From positions 1 to 64,000 of the forward strand of contig CAMART010000007.1 in the NCBI GenBank assembly GCA_945860705.1: 64,000 nucleotides of DNA, given 5' to 3'. The notes beneath the pieces were generated by a model, which was not told the origin of the DNA, made no database searches, and saw only the letters and a list, made by a program, of their open reading frames with translations. Of this stretch, positions 16,683 to 24,720 are shown piece after piece. This DNA comes from Chitinophaga pinensis (GTDB taxonomy: Bacteria > Bacteroidota > Bacteroidia > Chitinophagales > CAMDFR01). The position numbers and the translations under genes were made by a program. The number at the start of each line of letters is the position of its first letter. Within the stretch, counting starts at the first letter, position 1.

Positions 16683-17921
16683 TTATGCATCTAGTTCTCC
16701 TGCTATTACATTCATACTACTCATGGTCAAAATGGCATCTGATAATAATGAGCCTTTGATCATTTCTGGGTATGCTTGATAATATATAAAACAAGGTCTT
16801 CTGAAATGCAATCTGTAAGGTGTTCTACCACCATCACTGATTAAATAGTAACCCAATTCGCCATTACCACCTTCTACACTATGGTACACTTCGCCTGCAG
16901 GTATTTTTGTTTCGCCCATTACTATTTTGAAATGATAAATCAAAGCTTCCATATTGTGATATACTTCATCTTTTGCTGGAAGATAAAAATCTGGCAAATC
17001 TGCATGATAGTCTCCTTCAGGCATATTTTCGTAGGCATTTTTTATTAGTTTCAAACTCTCCCACATTTCTTGCTGACGCACCATAAATCTATCGTAAGTA
17101 TCACCTTGTGTACCGAGTGGTATTGTGAAATCAAAATCATTGTATGAGCAATATGGATTCATGACACGTACATCATAATCAACTCCAGCTGCTCGTAAGT
17201 TTGGTCCAGTAAATCCATAAGCCAATGCTCTATCTGCACTGATAGGTCCTGCACCAATTACTCTATCCATAAATATTCTATTTCTTTCTAAAAGATTAGA
17301 GAATTCGGTAAGAGCTGCAGGAAAATCTTTGATAAATGCTTTAAGTCTTTTATGTAACTCAGGTGTAAAATCTCTTTCAAATCCTCCGATTCTACCTACG
17401 TTTGTGGTAAGTCTTGCTCCACAAAGTTCTTCATAGATATCATATATTTTTTCTCTCCATTGGAAGATGTATAAGAAACCTGTCATAGCTCCAGTATCAA
17501 CACCAATAACCGAGTTGCAAATAATATGATCTGCAATACGTGCCAACTCCATCACAATGATACGCATATAATCTACTTTCTTAGGGATTTCTGCTTGTAT
17601 AAGTTTTTCAACGGTAAGATGCCAACCAATATTATTAATAGGTGAGGAGCAGTAGTTGAGTCTATCTGTGATAGGGGTTACTTGAGTATATGGTCTTCGT
17701 TCAGCTAGTTTTTCGAATGCTCTGTGTATGTATCCAATAGTTTGTTCAGATGAGTGAATACGTTCGCCATCCATTTTCAAGATATTCTGAAAAATACCAT
17801 GAGTGGCTGGGTGAGTAGGTCCAAGATTCAGTGTAGTAAACTCACCAGAAATACTTTCTTTAGAAGTTTCACCAGTTTTGGCTACTTTATTATTGTCAAA
17901 TATGTTTGCTATGTTACTCAT
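16683..17921 (-). CDS. nuoD: NADH-quinone oxidoreductase subunit D (49 kDa-type)
   Basis: 412 residues, separate from nuoC. Family blocks are LGPTHPATHGIFQNILKMDG (about 33), GYIHRAFEKLAE (about 64), TDRLNYCSSPINN (about 84) and the C-terminal GELDA. The quinone-binding His of the HPATHG motif is present. It forms the quinone site with NuoB and NuoH. It begins 9 nt after nuoC. Confidence 0.96.
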   Translation of the reverse strand: MSNIANIFDNNKVAKTGETSKESISGEFTTLNLGPTHPATHGIFQNILKMDGERIHSSEQTIGYIHRAFEKLAERRPYTQVTPITDRLNYCSSPINNIGWHLTVEKLIQAEIPKKVDYMRIIVMELARIADHIICNSVIGVDTGAMTGFLYIFQWREKIYDIYEELCGARLTTNVGRIGGFERDFTPELHKRLKAFIKDFPAALTEFSNLLERNRIFMDRVIGAGPISADRALAYGFTGPNLRAAGVDYDVRVMNPYCSYNDFDFTIPLGTQGDTYDRFMVRQQEMWESLKLIKNAYENMPEGDYHADLPDFYLPAKDEVYHNMEALIYHFKIVMGETKIPAGEVYHSVEGGNGELGYYLISDGGRTPYRLHFRRPCFIYYQAYPEMIKGSLLSDAILTMSSMNVIAGELDA

Positions 17922-17930
17922 TCTATATTA

Positions 17931-18437
17931 TTATCTTCCAAAAAATTTATCTTCTTTATCTTCTCTAGTAGCATCTTCAAGTGGGTATTCTTTTCTCAAT
18001 GGATGATAAGTCATGCTATCCATATTTAGTATTCTAGTTAGGTTAGTGTGTCCTTTAAATTTAATTCCATAAAAATCAAAAGTCTCGCGCTCCATCCAAT
18101 TTGCAGTAGGGAATTCTATAGAAGCAGTATCTATTATTTGTTCTGTTTCGGGCATAAAACATTTGATACGCAGTCGAATATTATTGACTAAACTATGCAT
18201 ATGATAGATAACAGCTAGTTCTTTGTTTTTATTTTCTGGAAAGTGCGCGCCACATAGGTCTGTCATAAAAGCCATTTGCAGTTCTTTATGATCTCTCAAA
18301 AATGTGAGAAGTTCTATGTTTTTGTGTCTATTGATTTCTACTGTAAGCACCCCGAATGACTCTGCTGCATGATGCAAATCATCGCCAAGTTTTTCTTGCA
18401 CGAGTTGTAGAAGATATGTATTATCTATAGAAGTCAT
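17931..18437 (-). CDS. nuoC: NADH-quinone oxidoreductase subunit C (30 kDa-type)
   Basis: 168 residues. The signature of the 30-kDa subunit is at the C-terminus: ERETFDFYGIKFKGHTNLTR (about 115) followed by LRKEYPLED. It helps assemble the peripheral arm with NuoD. It starts 3 nt after nuoB. Confidence 0.95.
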   Translation of the reverse strand: MTSIDNTYLLQLVQEKLGDDLHHAAESFGVLTVEINRHKNIELLTFLRDHKELQMAFMTDLCGAHFPENKNKELAVIYHMHSLVNNIRLRIKCFMPETEQIIDTASIEFPTANWMERETFDFYGIKFKGHTNLTRILNMDSMTYHPLRKEYPLEDATREDKEDKFFGR

Positions 18438-18440
18438 AGC

Positions 18441-18977
18441 TTATTTTATTTCGTATTTTTCCATTAATGCTTGGTATTCAGGAAGATTTCTTCTTCTCAA
18501 ACTTTCATTTTTTGCTAAATCTTGTATTTGCATAATGCCATCTAAGATTTGTTCTGGACGTGGAGGACAGCCTGGTACATATACATCTACAGGAATGATA
18601 TGATCAATACCTTGTAATACAGAATAGGTATCAAAAATACCTCCACTACTGGCACAAGCACCTACAGATATCACCCAACGAGGTTCTGCCATTTGTTCGT
18701 ATACATGTTTTAATACTGGCCCCATTTTTTTTGCGATAGTACCCATAACCATCAATAAATCTGCCTGACGAGGAGAGAAACTTAGACGTTCCATACCGAA
18801 TCGAGCCAAATCATAGTTGGAAGCCATAGTAGCCATGAATTCAATACCACAACAAGAAGTTGCAAACGGAAGTGGCCATAGTGAATTAGCACGAGCAAGT
18901 CCAATGGTTTTGTCCATTGTAGTAGCGAAAAATCCAGGTCCTTCGTATCCTGGGGGCATTGCAGCTTGTTTTACCAT
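18441..18977 (-). CDS. nuoB: NADH-quinone oxidoreductase subunit B (cluster N2)
   Basis: 178 residues. The cysteines for cluster N2 are in [11 protein letters not shown] (about 40), [10 protein letters not shown] (about 105) and [11 protein letters not shown] (about 135). This cluster hands electrons to quinone. A 150-nt gap towards nuoA contains tandem AT-rich filler (TTCAAAATTC types). Confidence 0.96.
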   Translation of the reverse strand: MVKQAAMPPGYEGPGFFATTMDKTIGLARANSLWPLPFATSCCGIEFMATMASNYDLARFGMERLSFSPRQADLLMVMGTIAKKMGPVLKHVYEQMAEPRWVISVGACASSGGIFDTYSVLQGIDHIIPVDVYVPGCPPRPEQILDGIMQIQDLAKNESLRRRNLPEYQALMEKYEIK

Positions 18978-19127
18978 TTTTTATTTTTTAGAATCAAGAT
19001 ATAAGTATCAAGTATCAAGATTTTTATTAACTAACAATTATCAATTTTCAAATTCCAATTTTCAATATATAATTTTGAACTTTTAAAATAGAGAATTCAA
19101 AACTCATAATTCAAAATTCAAAACTAT

Positions 19128-19493
19128 TTATTTGTCCCACTCCAATGCACCTTTTTTCCATACATAGACAAAGCCAAGTAGGAAGAAAGTTACAAACATG
19201 AACACCGCTAAAAATCCTTCTAAACCAAATTGTTTTACATTGACAGCATAAGGATAGAAGAATATAACCTCTACATCAAATAATACAAATAAAATAGCTG
19301 TGAGAAAATACTTTACACTAAAAGGAACTCTAGCGTTTCCTACTACTTCAATACCACACTCAAAAGTTTCGTCTTTTCTTTTACCTTTTCTTATTGGACC
19401 TAATAGGTGAGTAGCTACTAAAGTCACTCCTACAAAGCCCAACGCTACCATTATTTGGAATATCAAAGGGAAATAATTATGTGGTGTACTCAT
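19128..19493 (-). CDS. nuoA: NADH-quinone oxidoreductase subunit A
   Basis: 121 residues, three membrane helices, NuoA/ND3 family. The conserved loop FECGIEVVGNARVPFSVKYF (about 44) contains the Cys that reports the active/deactive state in relatives. It is the first gene of the nuo operon, preceded by a -7-type promoter box. The operon order A-B-C-D-E-F-G-H-I-J-K-L-M-N is complete. Confidence 0.96.
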   Translation of the reverse strand: MSTPHNYFPLIFQIMVALGFVGVTLVATHLLGPIRKGKRKDETFECGIEVVGNARVPFSVKYFLTAILFVLFDVEVIFFYPYAVNVKQFGLEGFLAVFMFVTFFLLGFVYVWKKGALEWDK

Positions 19494-19524
19494 ACAATTT
19501 TTTATTGGTTTCGAAAAAGCATTG

Positions 19525-19532
19525 CAAATCTA
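19525..19532 (-). promoter_or_regulatory. candidate -7 box for the nuo operon
   Basis: On the minus strand the bases read TAGATTTG, matching TAnnTTTG, 31 nt before the nuoA start. I do not see a convincing TTTG -33 box at 19-21 nt. It is the best promoter candidate for the 13-kb operon. Confidence 0.45.
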
Positions 19533-19613
19533 TAACATAAAAACATACTAAGATGTTTTTGAAGAATTTTTTCTATACAATTTAATGTGCATATTGTGGA
19601 TTACTGATATTAT

Positions 19614-20597
19614 TTATATAGACAAAACTTTTGCTAAATTTAGTAAATCCTTACCAATGCTATTGTGTTGCATCTTTATGGCTTTTTCAAATTCTGTATA
19701 TGATATTTTACCATTAATCTCACCTATAGCAATATTTGTTTTGCCTTCTAGTAGAGCTTCTACAGCACCTGCACCAAGTTTTGAAGCTAAGACTCTATCC
19801 CTGCAAGATGGATTTCCACCTCGTTGCATATGTCCAAGAATAGATACTCTAGTTTCTAAATCTGGATATTTTTCTTTAAACATCTCGGCTACTTTGAAAG
19901 CTCCACCGCTTTCATCACCTTCAGCTATCATTATTATTGAAAAAAGCTTGGTATCTCTTTTATTTTTTTCAAATCTTTTTACAAATTTTTCATAGTCTTT
20001 GGTCTGTTCTGGAATGAATATCGCCTCTGCACCGCTTGCTATTCCACTATTTAAAGCGATAAATCCTGCATCTCTACCCATTACTTCTACAAAAAACATT
20101 CTATTATGTGATGAGGCAGTATCTCTGATTTTGTCTACAGCATCTACTACTGTATTTAGTGCAGTATCATACCCAATCGTAAAATCAGTTCCAAATAAAT
20201 CATTATCTATAGTACCTGGAGTGCCAACTACACTTATACCAAATTCTTCATTGAGAATTTTTGCACCAGTATATGAGCCGTTTCCACCACAAACTACTAA
20301 ACCATCAATTCCTAGTTTTTTTAGATTATTAAAGGCGGTTTCACGATATGTTTTCTCCATAAAACGTTTACTTCTAGAAGTCTTCAGCATGGTACCTCCT
20401 CTTTGTATAATATTACTTACACTCGAATGGTCTAGAGGTTTTATATGATTATCTATAAGACCTTCAAATCCACTTTCTATTCCAAATACTTCTAGATGGT
20501 GAAAAATGCTTGTTCTTACTACTGCACGAATATTGGCATTCATACCAGGAGCATCACCTCCAGAAGTCATAATAGCTATTTTTTTTACTTTTTTCAT
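19614..20597 (-). CDS. pfkA: ATP-dependent 6-phosphofructokinase
   Basis: 327 residues, the size of bacterial PfkA, which phosphorylates fructose 6-phosphate in glycolysis. Motifs are TSGGDAPGMNA (ATP site, about 11), GGNGSYTGA, the catalytic TPGTIDNDLFGTDFTIG (about 129; Asp of TIDND), VEVMGRDAGFIA (about 170) and GHMQRGGNPSCRDR (about 255). The Gly after GGDAPGMN and the GTPGTIDND form favour ATP rather than pyrophosphate use. It is divergent from the barrel gene at 20693. Confidence 0.95.
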   Translation of the reverse strand: MKKVKKIAIMTSGGDAPGMNANIRAVVRTSIFHHLEVFGIESGFEGLIDNHIKPLDHSSVSNIIQRGGTMLKTSRSKRFMEKTYRETAFNNLKKLGIDGLVVCGGNGSYTGAKILNEEFGISVVGTPGTIDNDLFGTDFTIGYDTALNTVVDAVDKIRDTASSHNRMFFVEVMGRDAGFIALNSGIASGAEAIFIPEQTKDYEKFVKRFEKNKRDTKLFSIIMIAEGDESGGAFKVAEMFKEKYPDLETRVSILGHMQRGGNPSCRDRVLASKLGAGAVEALLEGKTNIAIGEINGKISYTEFEKAIKMQHNSIGKDLLNLAKVLSI

Positions 20598-20662
20598 ATT
20601 ACAAATATTCTATGGTGTAAAAATACTTTAATATCATAGATAATTTATTTTTCATTAAGTAG

Positions 20663-20670
20663 TATCTTTG
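20663..20670 (+). promoter_or_regulatory. -7 box upstream of the outer-membrane barrel gene
   Basis: TATCTTTG fits TAnnTTTG and lies 22 nt before the ATG at 20693. The -33 region is A/T-rich without a clear TTTG. Confidence 0.5.
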
Positions 20671-20692
20671 TTATCTATTTTTAGTATTTATT

Positions 20693-22414
20693 ATGAAAAA
20701 AACACTGATATTAATATTAGTTTTGTCTAGTGCTGTATTCTTATTTGCTCAATCTACCTATGCACCACTAGGTTTTGAAACCTATGAATATATGGATAGA
20801 TTTGATATTAAATATGGTAAAATATTACCAGTTTTTCATACTGCTAATAAACCATATGATATGAAATTTATCGCTCATCATAATGAAGTGCTAAGAGCAT
20901 CCAATCTTACTTTGGGCAAAACAGATAAATTTAATTCAGATTATTTATTAAATGATAATAGTGAATGGTATGATTCTTTGAAAAGTATTAGTAAAAAACC
21001 ATTTCTAAGATATTTTTACAGAGAACCAGCAAATTTGTATTCTATAAGAACAAAAAAAGATGAATTTGTTTTACGAATAAATCCAATATTAGATTTAGGT
21101 ACTGGAACTGAATTTGGTAATAATATGCTTGTAAAAAATGGAAGAGGTATTTCATTGAGATTTAGCATTAAAAAAAGGATAAGTGTATATTTTATGGCTT
21201 ATACCAACCAACTATTAGTTCCTCAGTATATAGATTCTATGACTAGATCGAGTTTTCCCCAAGCGCATGTGCCTGGATTTGGATATTATAAAGAATATAC
21301 ACCTGCATTACTAAATCGTAATGGAAAAGTAAATAAAGGGATAGATTTTTTTGATTACAGAGGATATGTCACTTTTAATATTCTTAAACATATTGATGTC
21401 CAATTTGGACATGATAAAAATTTCATAGGTGATGGAGTTCGCTCCTTATTTTTGAGTGACAATAGCGCACCATATTTATTTCTAAAAATCAATACAAGAA
21501 TATGGAAAATCAACTATCAAAATCTTTTTACAGAGTTTCAAGGACAATATAAAAGAGGAGCAGATCAGTTGATAGATAAAAAATATGGAGCTTTTCATCA
21601 TTTGAGTATACAGCCAACACATTGGTTAAATATTGGTGTTTTTGAAGGTGTAATCATGAGTAGGAAAAAAGGATTTGATATTCAATATTTAAACCCGCTT
21701 ATTTTTTATAGATCTATAGAGCAGAGTTTGGGGTCGCCAGACAATTCATTAATTGGGGTTAATTTTAAAGCAAACTTTGTTAGACATGGGCAAGTTTATG
21801 GTCAGTTTGTATTAGATGAATTTCAGTTTGCAAAATTTAAAAATAAATGGTGGGGAAATAAATATGGAATACAACTAGGAGCGAAATATATAGATATTGG
21901 AGGTATTAAAAACCTAGATGCACAAATAGAATTTAATATGGTTAGACCCTATACATATACGCATTATAAAAATGGGGTAGCTTCATTAGCAAATTATTCT
22001 CATTACAATCAGCCTTTAGCACATCCTTTTGGGGCTAATTTTAGAGAATTTATTTTTGTAGCTAGATACCAACCAATTCCTAGACTTAATTTTACATTTA
22101 AATATCTTTATACGGCTATTGGATATGATACATCTGGTGTAAACTGGGGAGCAAATATATTTTTGCCAAATGACCCAAAAACTCAACCATTAGGAGGTGA
22201 ATTTGGATTTGGTAATAAAACTATTCAAGGGGTGAAAAATAGCTTTAGTATTGTTCACCTTTTAGCTACATATCAATTGAGACATAATGTTTTTTTTGAT
22301 TTTCAATTCAGTATAAGAGCTAGAAATAGTGTATTTGATGATGAAGATCATACAACACAATATTTTTATATAGGAGCTCGAGTAAATTTACCAAGAAGGA
22401 CTTACGATTTTTAG
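20693..22414 (+). CDS. outer-membrane beta-barrel protein, Wzi/RemB-like
   Basis: 573 residues with a Sec signal peptide (MKKTLILILVLSSAVFLFAQ). The rest is rich in alternating aromatic/polar strands (QLGAKYIDIGG, NFTFKYLYTAIGYD, FFDFQFSIRAR), ending in a strand with an aromatic last residue (RRTYDF), as expected of a barrel. Blocks such as DVQFGHDKNFIGDGVRSLFL (about 235-254) recall capsule-assembly Wzi-like proteins and the gliding protein RemB of Bacteroidota. The surface role is inferred. No polysaccharide genes are nearby, so a capsule link is not supported by context. Confidence 0.65.
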   Translation: MKKTLILILVLSSAVFLFAQSTYAPLGFETYEYMDRFDIKYGKILPVFHTANKPYDMKFIAHHNEVLRASNLTLGKTDKFNSDYLLNDNSEWYDSLKSISKKPFLRYFYREPANLYSIRTKKDEFVLRINPILDLGTGTEFGNNMLVKNGRGISLRFSIKKRISVYFMAYTNQLLVPQYIDSMTRSSFPQAHVPGFGYYKEYTPALLNRNGKVNKGIDFFDYRGYVTFNILKHIDVQFGHDKNFIGDGVRSLFLSDNSAPYLFLKINTRIWKINYQNLFTEFQGQYKRGADQLIDKKYGAFHHLSIQPTHWLNIGVFEGVIMSRKKGFDIQYLNPLIFYRSIEQSLGSPDNSLIGVNFKANFVRHGQVYGQFVLDEFQFAKFKNKWWGNKYGIQLGAKYIDIGGIKNLDAQIEFNMVRPYTYTHYKNGVASLANYSHYNQPLAHPFGANFREFIFVARYQPIPRLNFTFKYLYTAIGYDTSGVNWGANIFLPNDPKTQPLGGEFGFGNKTIQGVKNSFSIVHLLATYQLRHNVFFDFQFSIRARNSVFDDEDHTTQYFYIGARVNLPRRTYDF

Positions 22415-22664
22415 AATTTGCAATTAAATTTATTTCATTACTTATGTATATAATTTTATATTATTCAAATGAAATATTTAATTTAAATTTATAAATGTAC
22501 TTTATATATATGTTTTTAAAGTATCAAAATTGATAGATAAATTTAACAATATATTTAATTCTATAATATACATAGGTGTAGATAGGATTCACCTCTTATA
22601 AAATAGAGTAAAGACTCCGTCGAAACAATAGTAATCACATAGGATTTACAGGCAGAACAAATGA

Positions 22665-22811
22665 TTAGGAATTTTTTATCATGAAGATTTTTTGTTAAAG
22701 TCTGATGCTTTAAAAATAGAGAAAGAAATAAAATCATGGAAATCAAGAAGAAGGATAGAAGCATTACTACTACAAAAAATGGAAAATGGTTCGGAGCATC
22801 CCGACTCATAA
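22665..22811 (+). pseudogene. remnant of a GIY-YIG-type endonuclease gene
   Basis: The frame after a stop at 22662 reads IFYHEDFLLKSDALKIEKEI, then KSWKSRRRIEALLLQK, and ends NGSEHPDS before a stop. This is the C-terminal helix region of small GIY-YIG nucleases (UvrC N-domain family), which in Bacteroidota often end in GSEHPD followed by tRNA-like sequence. The N-terminal GIY-YIG half is not recoverable; the sequence before it has several stops. It is a dead copy. Apart from this remnant, its tRNA-like tail, a terminator and a promoter box, the gap 22415-23029 shows nothing I can name. Confidence 0.6.
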
Positions 22812-22862
22812 GTCGGGAGTGGTCATAGGTTCTCACACCAAGGCGTGACTATAACTCCCACT
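22788..22862 (+). other. tRNA-3'-like remnant interrupted by a palindrome
   Basis: After the nuclease remnant comes GGTTCGGAGCAT, then CCCGACTCATAAGTCGGG (7-bp stem, 4-nt loop, like an anticodon arm containing CAT), then GGTCATAGGTTC and finally CTATAACTCCCACTA. Together these look like the D-arm end, anticodon arm, T-arm and acceptor end of a tRNA. The T-loop is split by the 16-nt palindrome at 22833-22848, and no 5' half is present, so it cannot be a working tRNA. Confidence 0.5.
22833..22848. repeat. 16-nt palindromic repeat, copy 1
   Basis: TCACACCAAGGCGTGA, an imperfect palindrome (one mismatch in the 7-bp arms) with loop AA. It sits between GGTTC and CTAT, where the T-loop of the tRNA-like remnant should be. 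Related copies are at 42214 and 60601. Confidence 0.7.
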
Positions 22863-22870
22863 ACAAATAA

Positions 22871-22898
22871 AGGGTTTCAGCAATGAAGCCCTTTTTTT
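22871..22898 (+). terminator. Rho-independent terminator after the tRNA-like remnant
   Basis: AGGGTTTC pairs with GAAGCCCT (one G-T pair) over a 6-nt loop, followed by a run of T. It probably once ended the tRNA transcript and survives with the remnant. Confidence 0.75.
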
Positions 22899-22969
22899 AT
22901 TTAATATCATAAGAATATAGATTTAAATTTATTTAAACTAGATTAATTTTATTGTTATTTATCAAATAT

Positions 22970-22977
22970 TACCTTTG
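22970..22977 (+). promoter_or_regulatory. -7 box upstream of the histidine kinase gene
   Basis: TACCTTTG fits TAnnTTTG, 52 nt before the ATG at 23030. A TTTT at 22947-22950 is at the right distance for a weak -33 element. Confidence 0.45.
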
Positions 22978-23029
22978 AAATCATAAGTATAGTTTTATGA
23001 TATTAATAGCTTAAATTTGTTCATTATAA

Positions 23030-23377
23030 ATGATGAATTTTTTGCAGTCTAAATTAAATAATTTAATAAATCTAATTACCAATATTGGTGCAGACGAAAC
23101 AAATCTGGATACACATAGTTATATAAAAACTAATAATATTTTATGGTTGTGTTATACATCTGTAATGTTTTTCATGTTTTTAATTGAGTTGTTTACAGGT
23201 ACACCATATGCTGCAATAATATTATTATCAGCAAATCTTGTTTTTTTAATACCGATATTTCTTTCTTATAATAAGCATCATCTGTTTTCAAAAAATTTCA
23301 TTATCACATTTTTGATAATTGTCATTTTTGCAAATTCTATTATTTGGGGTAAAGAATCTTTTTTAATATTTTTTTAA
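23030..23377 (+). CDS. N-terminal membrane part of a frameshifted sensor histidine kinase
   Basis: 115 codons encode the first membrane helices (ILWLCYTSVMFFMFLIELF, AIILLSANLVFLIPIFL, FIITFLIIVIFANSII) of a sensor kinase. The frame stops at TAA directly after seven T (23369-23375). The other frame continues the membrane domain without a gap (IPVVIQLFVIYSKN...) into the kinase at 23461, so adding one T, or a -1 slip, would give one protein of about 563 residues. Alone this piece would be an isolated membrane domain. The split may be a mutation, phase variation, programmed slippage or a base-call error. Confidence 0.7.
   Translation: MMNFLQSKLNNLINLITNIGADETNLDTHSYIKTNNILWLCYTSVMFFMFLIELFTGTPYAAIILLSANLVFLIPIFLSYNKHHLFSKNFIITFLIIVIFANSIIWGKESFLIFF
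23369..23375 (+). other. T7 run at the frameshift point (possible slippery site)
   Basis: ATTTTTTTAA: seven T followed directly by the TAA of the upstream frame. A -1 shift on TTT-TTT reads TTA ATA CCA and enters the downstream kinase frame. The heptamer T-TTT-TTT fits the X-XXY-YYZ pattern of -1 slippage sites. I see no strong stem-loop directly downstream. Confidence 0.55.
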
Positions 23378-23460
23378 TACCAGTAGTTATACAATTATTT
23401 GTAATATATAGCAAAAATGAGCTGAAATATATAATCATTTACTATATAATTATTTTTGTA

Positions 23461-24720
23461 TTGTTTATAGTATATCAATTTAGATTTGATTTATTTGAGC
23501 CATATGCTATTCTGAAAGAATATGGTTTGAGAAATAGTTATTTGAATTTACCAGTATTATCGATACTATTATTTTTGATGATGATATTAACATTTAGAAT
23601 TAATAATTTGAATGAAAATAAAATAGCTTACCAAAAAAAATATTTTGAAAAAATATTGAATTCTTTGCCATTTGATATCGTAGTAATCGATGCAAATTTT
23701 AAATACCAATTTATCAATAAACATGCAATAAAAGATGATAAAATAAGAGAATGGATAATAGGGAAAGATGATTATGAATTTATGAATCTAAAAGGAAAAG
23801 ATTCAAAATTAGCTGATGCTAGAAGGAGTTTATTAAAACAAGTTTTAGAATCTGGCAAGACAAGTCAGATGGAAGAGATTATTGAAGTAGAAAATGGTAA
23901 AAAATATTATTCAGATAAAATAATAATATCACTTAATGATAATGAATTAGGTGAAGCCATGAGATTTATAGGTTATTCAAAAGATACAACTAAAAAAAGA
24001 GAAGCAGAAATATTACTCAAACAATATATGCTAAAATTAGAAAAATCTAATGAAGAAATAAAACAGTTTGCATATGTAACTTCGCATGATTTAAAATCAC
24101 CACTAAGAAATATTTCTTCACTTTTACAATTAGCAAAAAAGAAGAATGAGCATATAATTACTGAAGACTCAAAAGAGTTGATAGATATATGTATTAAGTC
24201 TGCAAATAGTTTGTATAATATAGTAAATGATGTGCTTTTATATACAACTTCTGAAGTAGATATAGCTTCATTTAGTAAGATAGATGTGAACGAGGTAGTT
24301 TATGATGTATTAAATAATATCAATAGTTTCGTAGATGAAAATAATGCTCGTGTAAATGTAAAAAACAAACTTCCTTTTGTATTTTCTCATAAAACAATGA
24401 TTTTTAATTTATTTTTAAACCTTATTCAAAATGGTATCAAGTATAATAAATCAGAGGTGCCTCAAGTAGATATAGATTTTGTAGAAGATGATTTTAATTT
24501 TATATTTTCAATATCGGATAATGGAATAGGAATAGATGAAAAATATAAAGAGCAAATATTTGTAGTTTTTAAGAGACTCCACACTCAACAAAAATATGAA
24601 GGTACGGGTATAGGCTTGTCTATTTGCAAAAAAATAGTTGAAAACTTAAATGGAAAAATTTGGATAGATTCTACAGTAGGTGAAGGAAGTACCTTTTTTA
24701 TATCTTTACCAAAGGATTAG
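23461..24720 (+). CDS. sensor histidine kinase (PAS-HisKA-HATPase), C-terminal part of a frameshifted gene
   Basis: 419 codons from a TTG, but coding sequence in this frame begins at least at 23376. The order is remaining membrane helices (to about residue 55), a PAS domain (about 60-175; FDIVVIDANFKYQFINKHAI), a HisKA domain with the phospho-acceptor His in YVTSHDLKSPLRNISS (about 206), and a HATPase domain with the N box LFLNLIQNGIKYNKS, G1 ISDNGIGID and G2 GTGIGLSICKKIVE. A membrane-bound two-component sensor is clear; no response regulator is adjacent. Its last bases overlap the convergent hutI stop by 4 nt. Confidence 0.88.
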   Translation: MFIVYQFRFDLFEPYAILKEYGLRNSYLNLPVLSILLFLMMILTFRINNLNENKIAYQKKYFEKILNSLPFDIVVIDANFKYQFINKHAIKDDKIREWIIGKDDYEFMNLKGKDSKLADARRSLLKQVLESGKTSQMEEIIEVENGKKYYSDKIIISLNDNELGEAMRFIGYSKDTTKKREAEILLKQYMLKLEKSNEEIKQFAYVTSHDLKSPLRNISSLLQLAKKKNEHIITEDSKELIDICIKSANSLYNIVNDVLLYTTSEVDIASFSKIDVNEVVYDVLNNINSFVDENNARVNVKNKLPFVFSHKTMIFNLFLNLIQNGIKYNKSEVPQVDIDFVEDDFNFIFSISDNGIGIDEKYKEQIFVVFKRLHTQQKYEGTGIGLSICKKIVENLNGKIWIDSTVGEGSTFFISLPKD

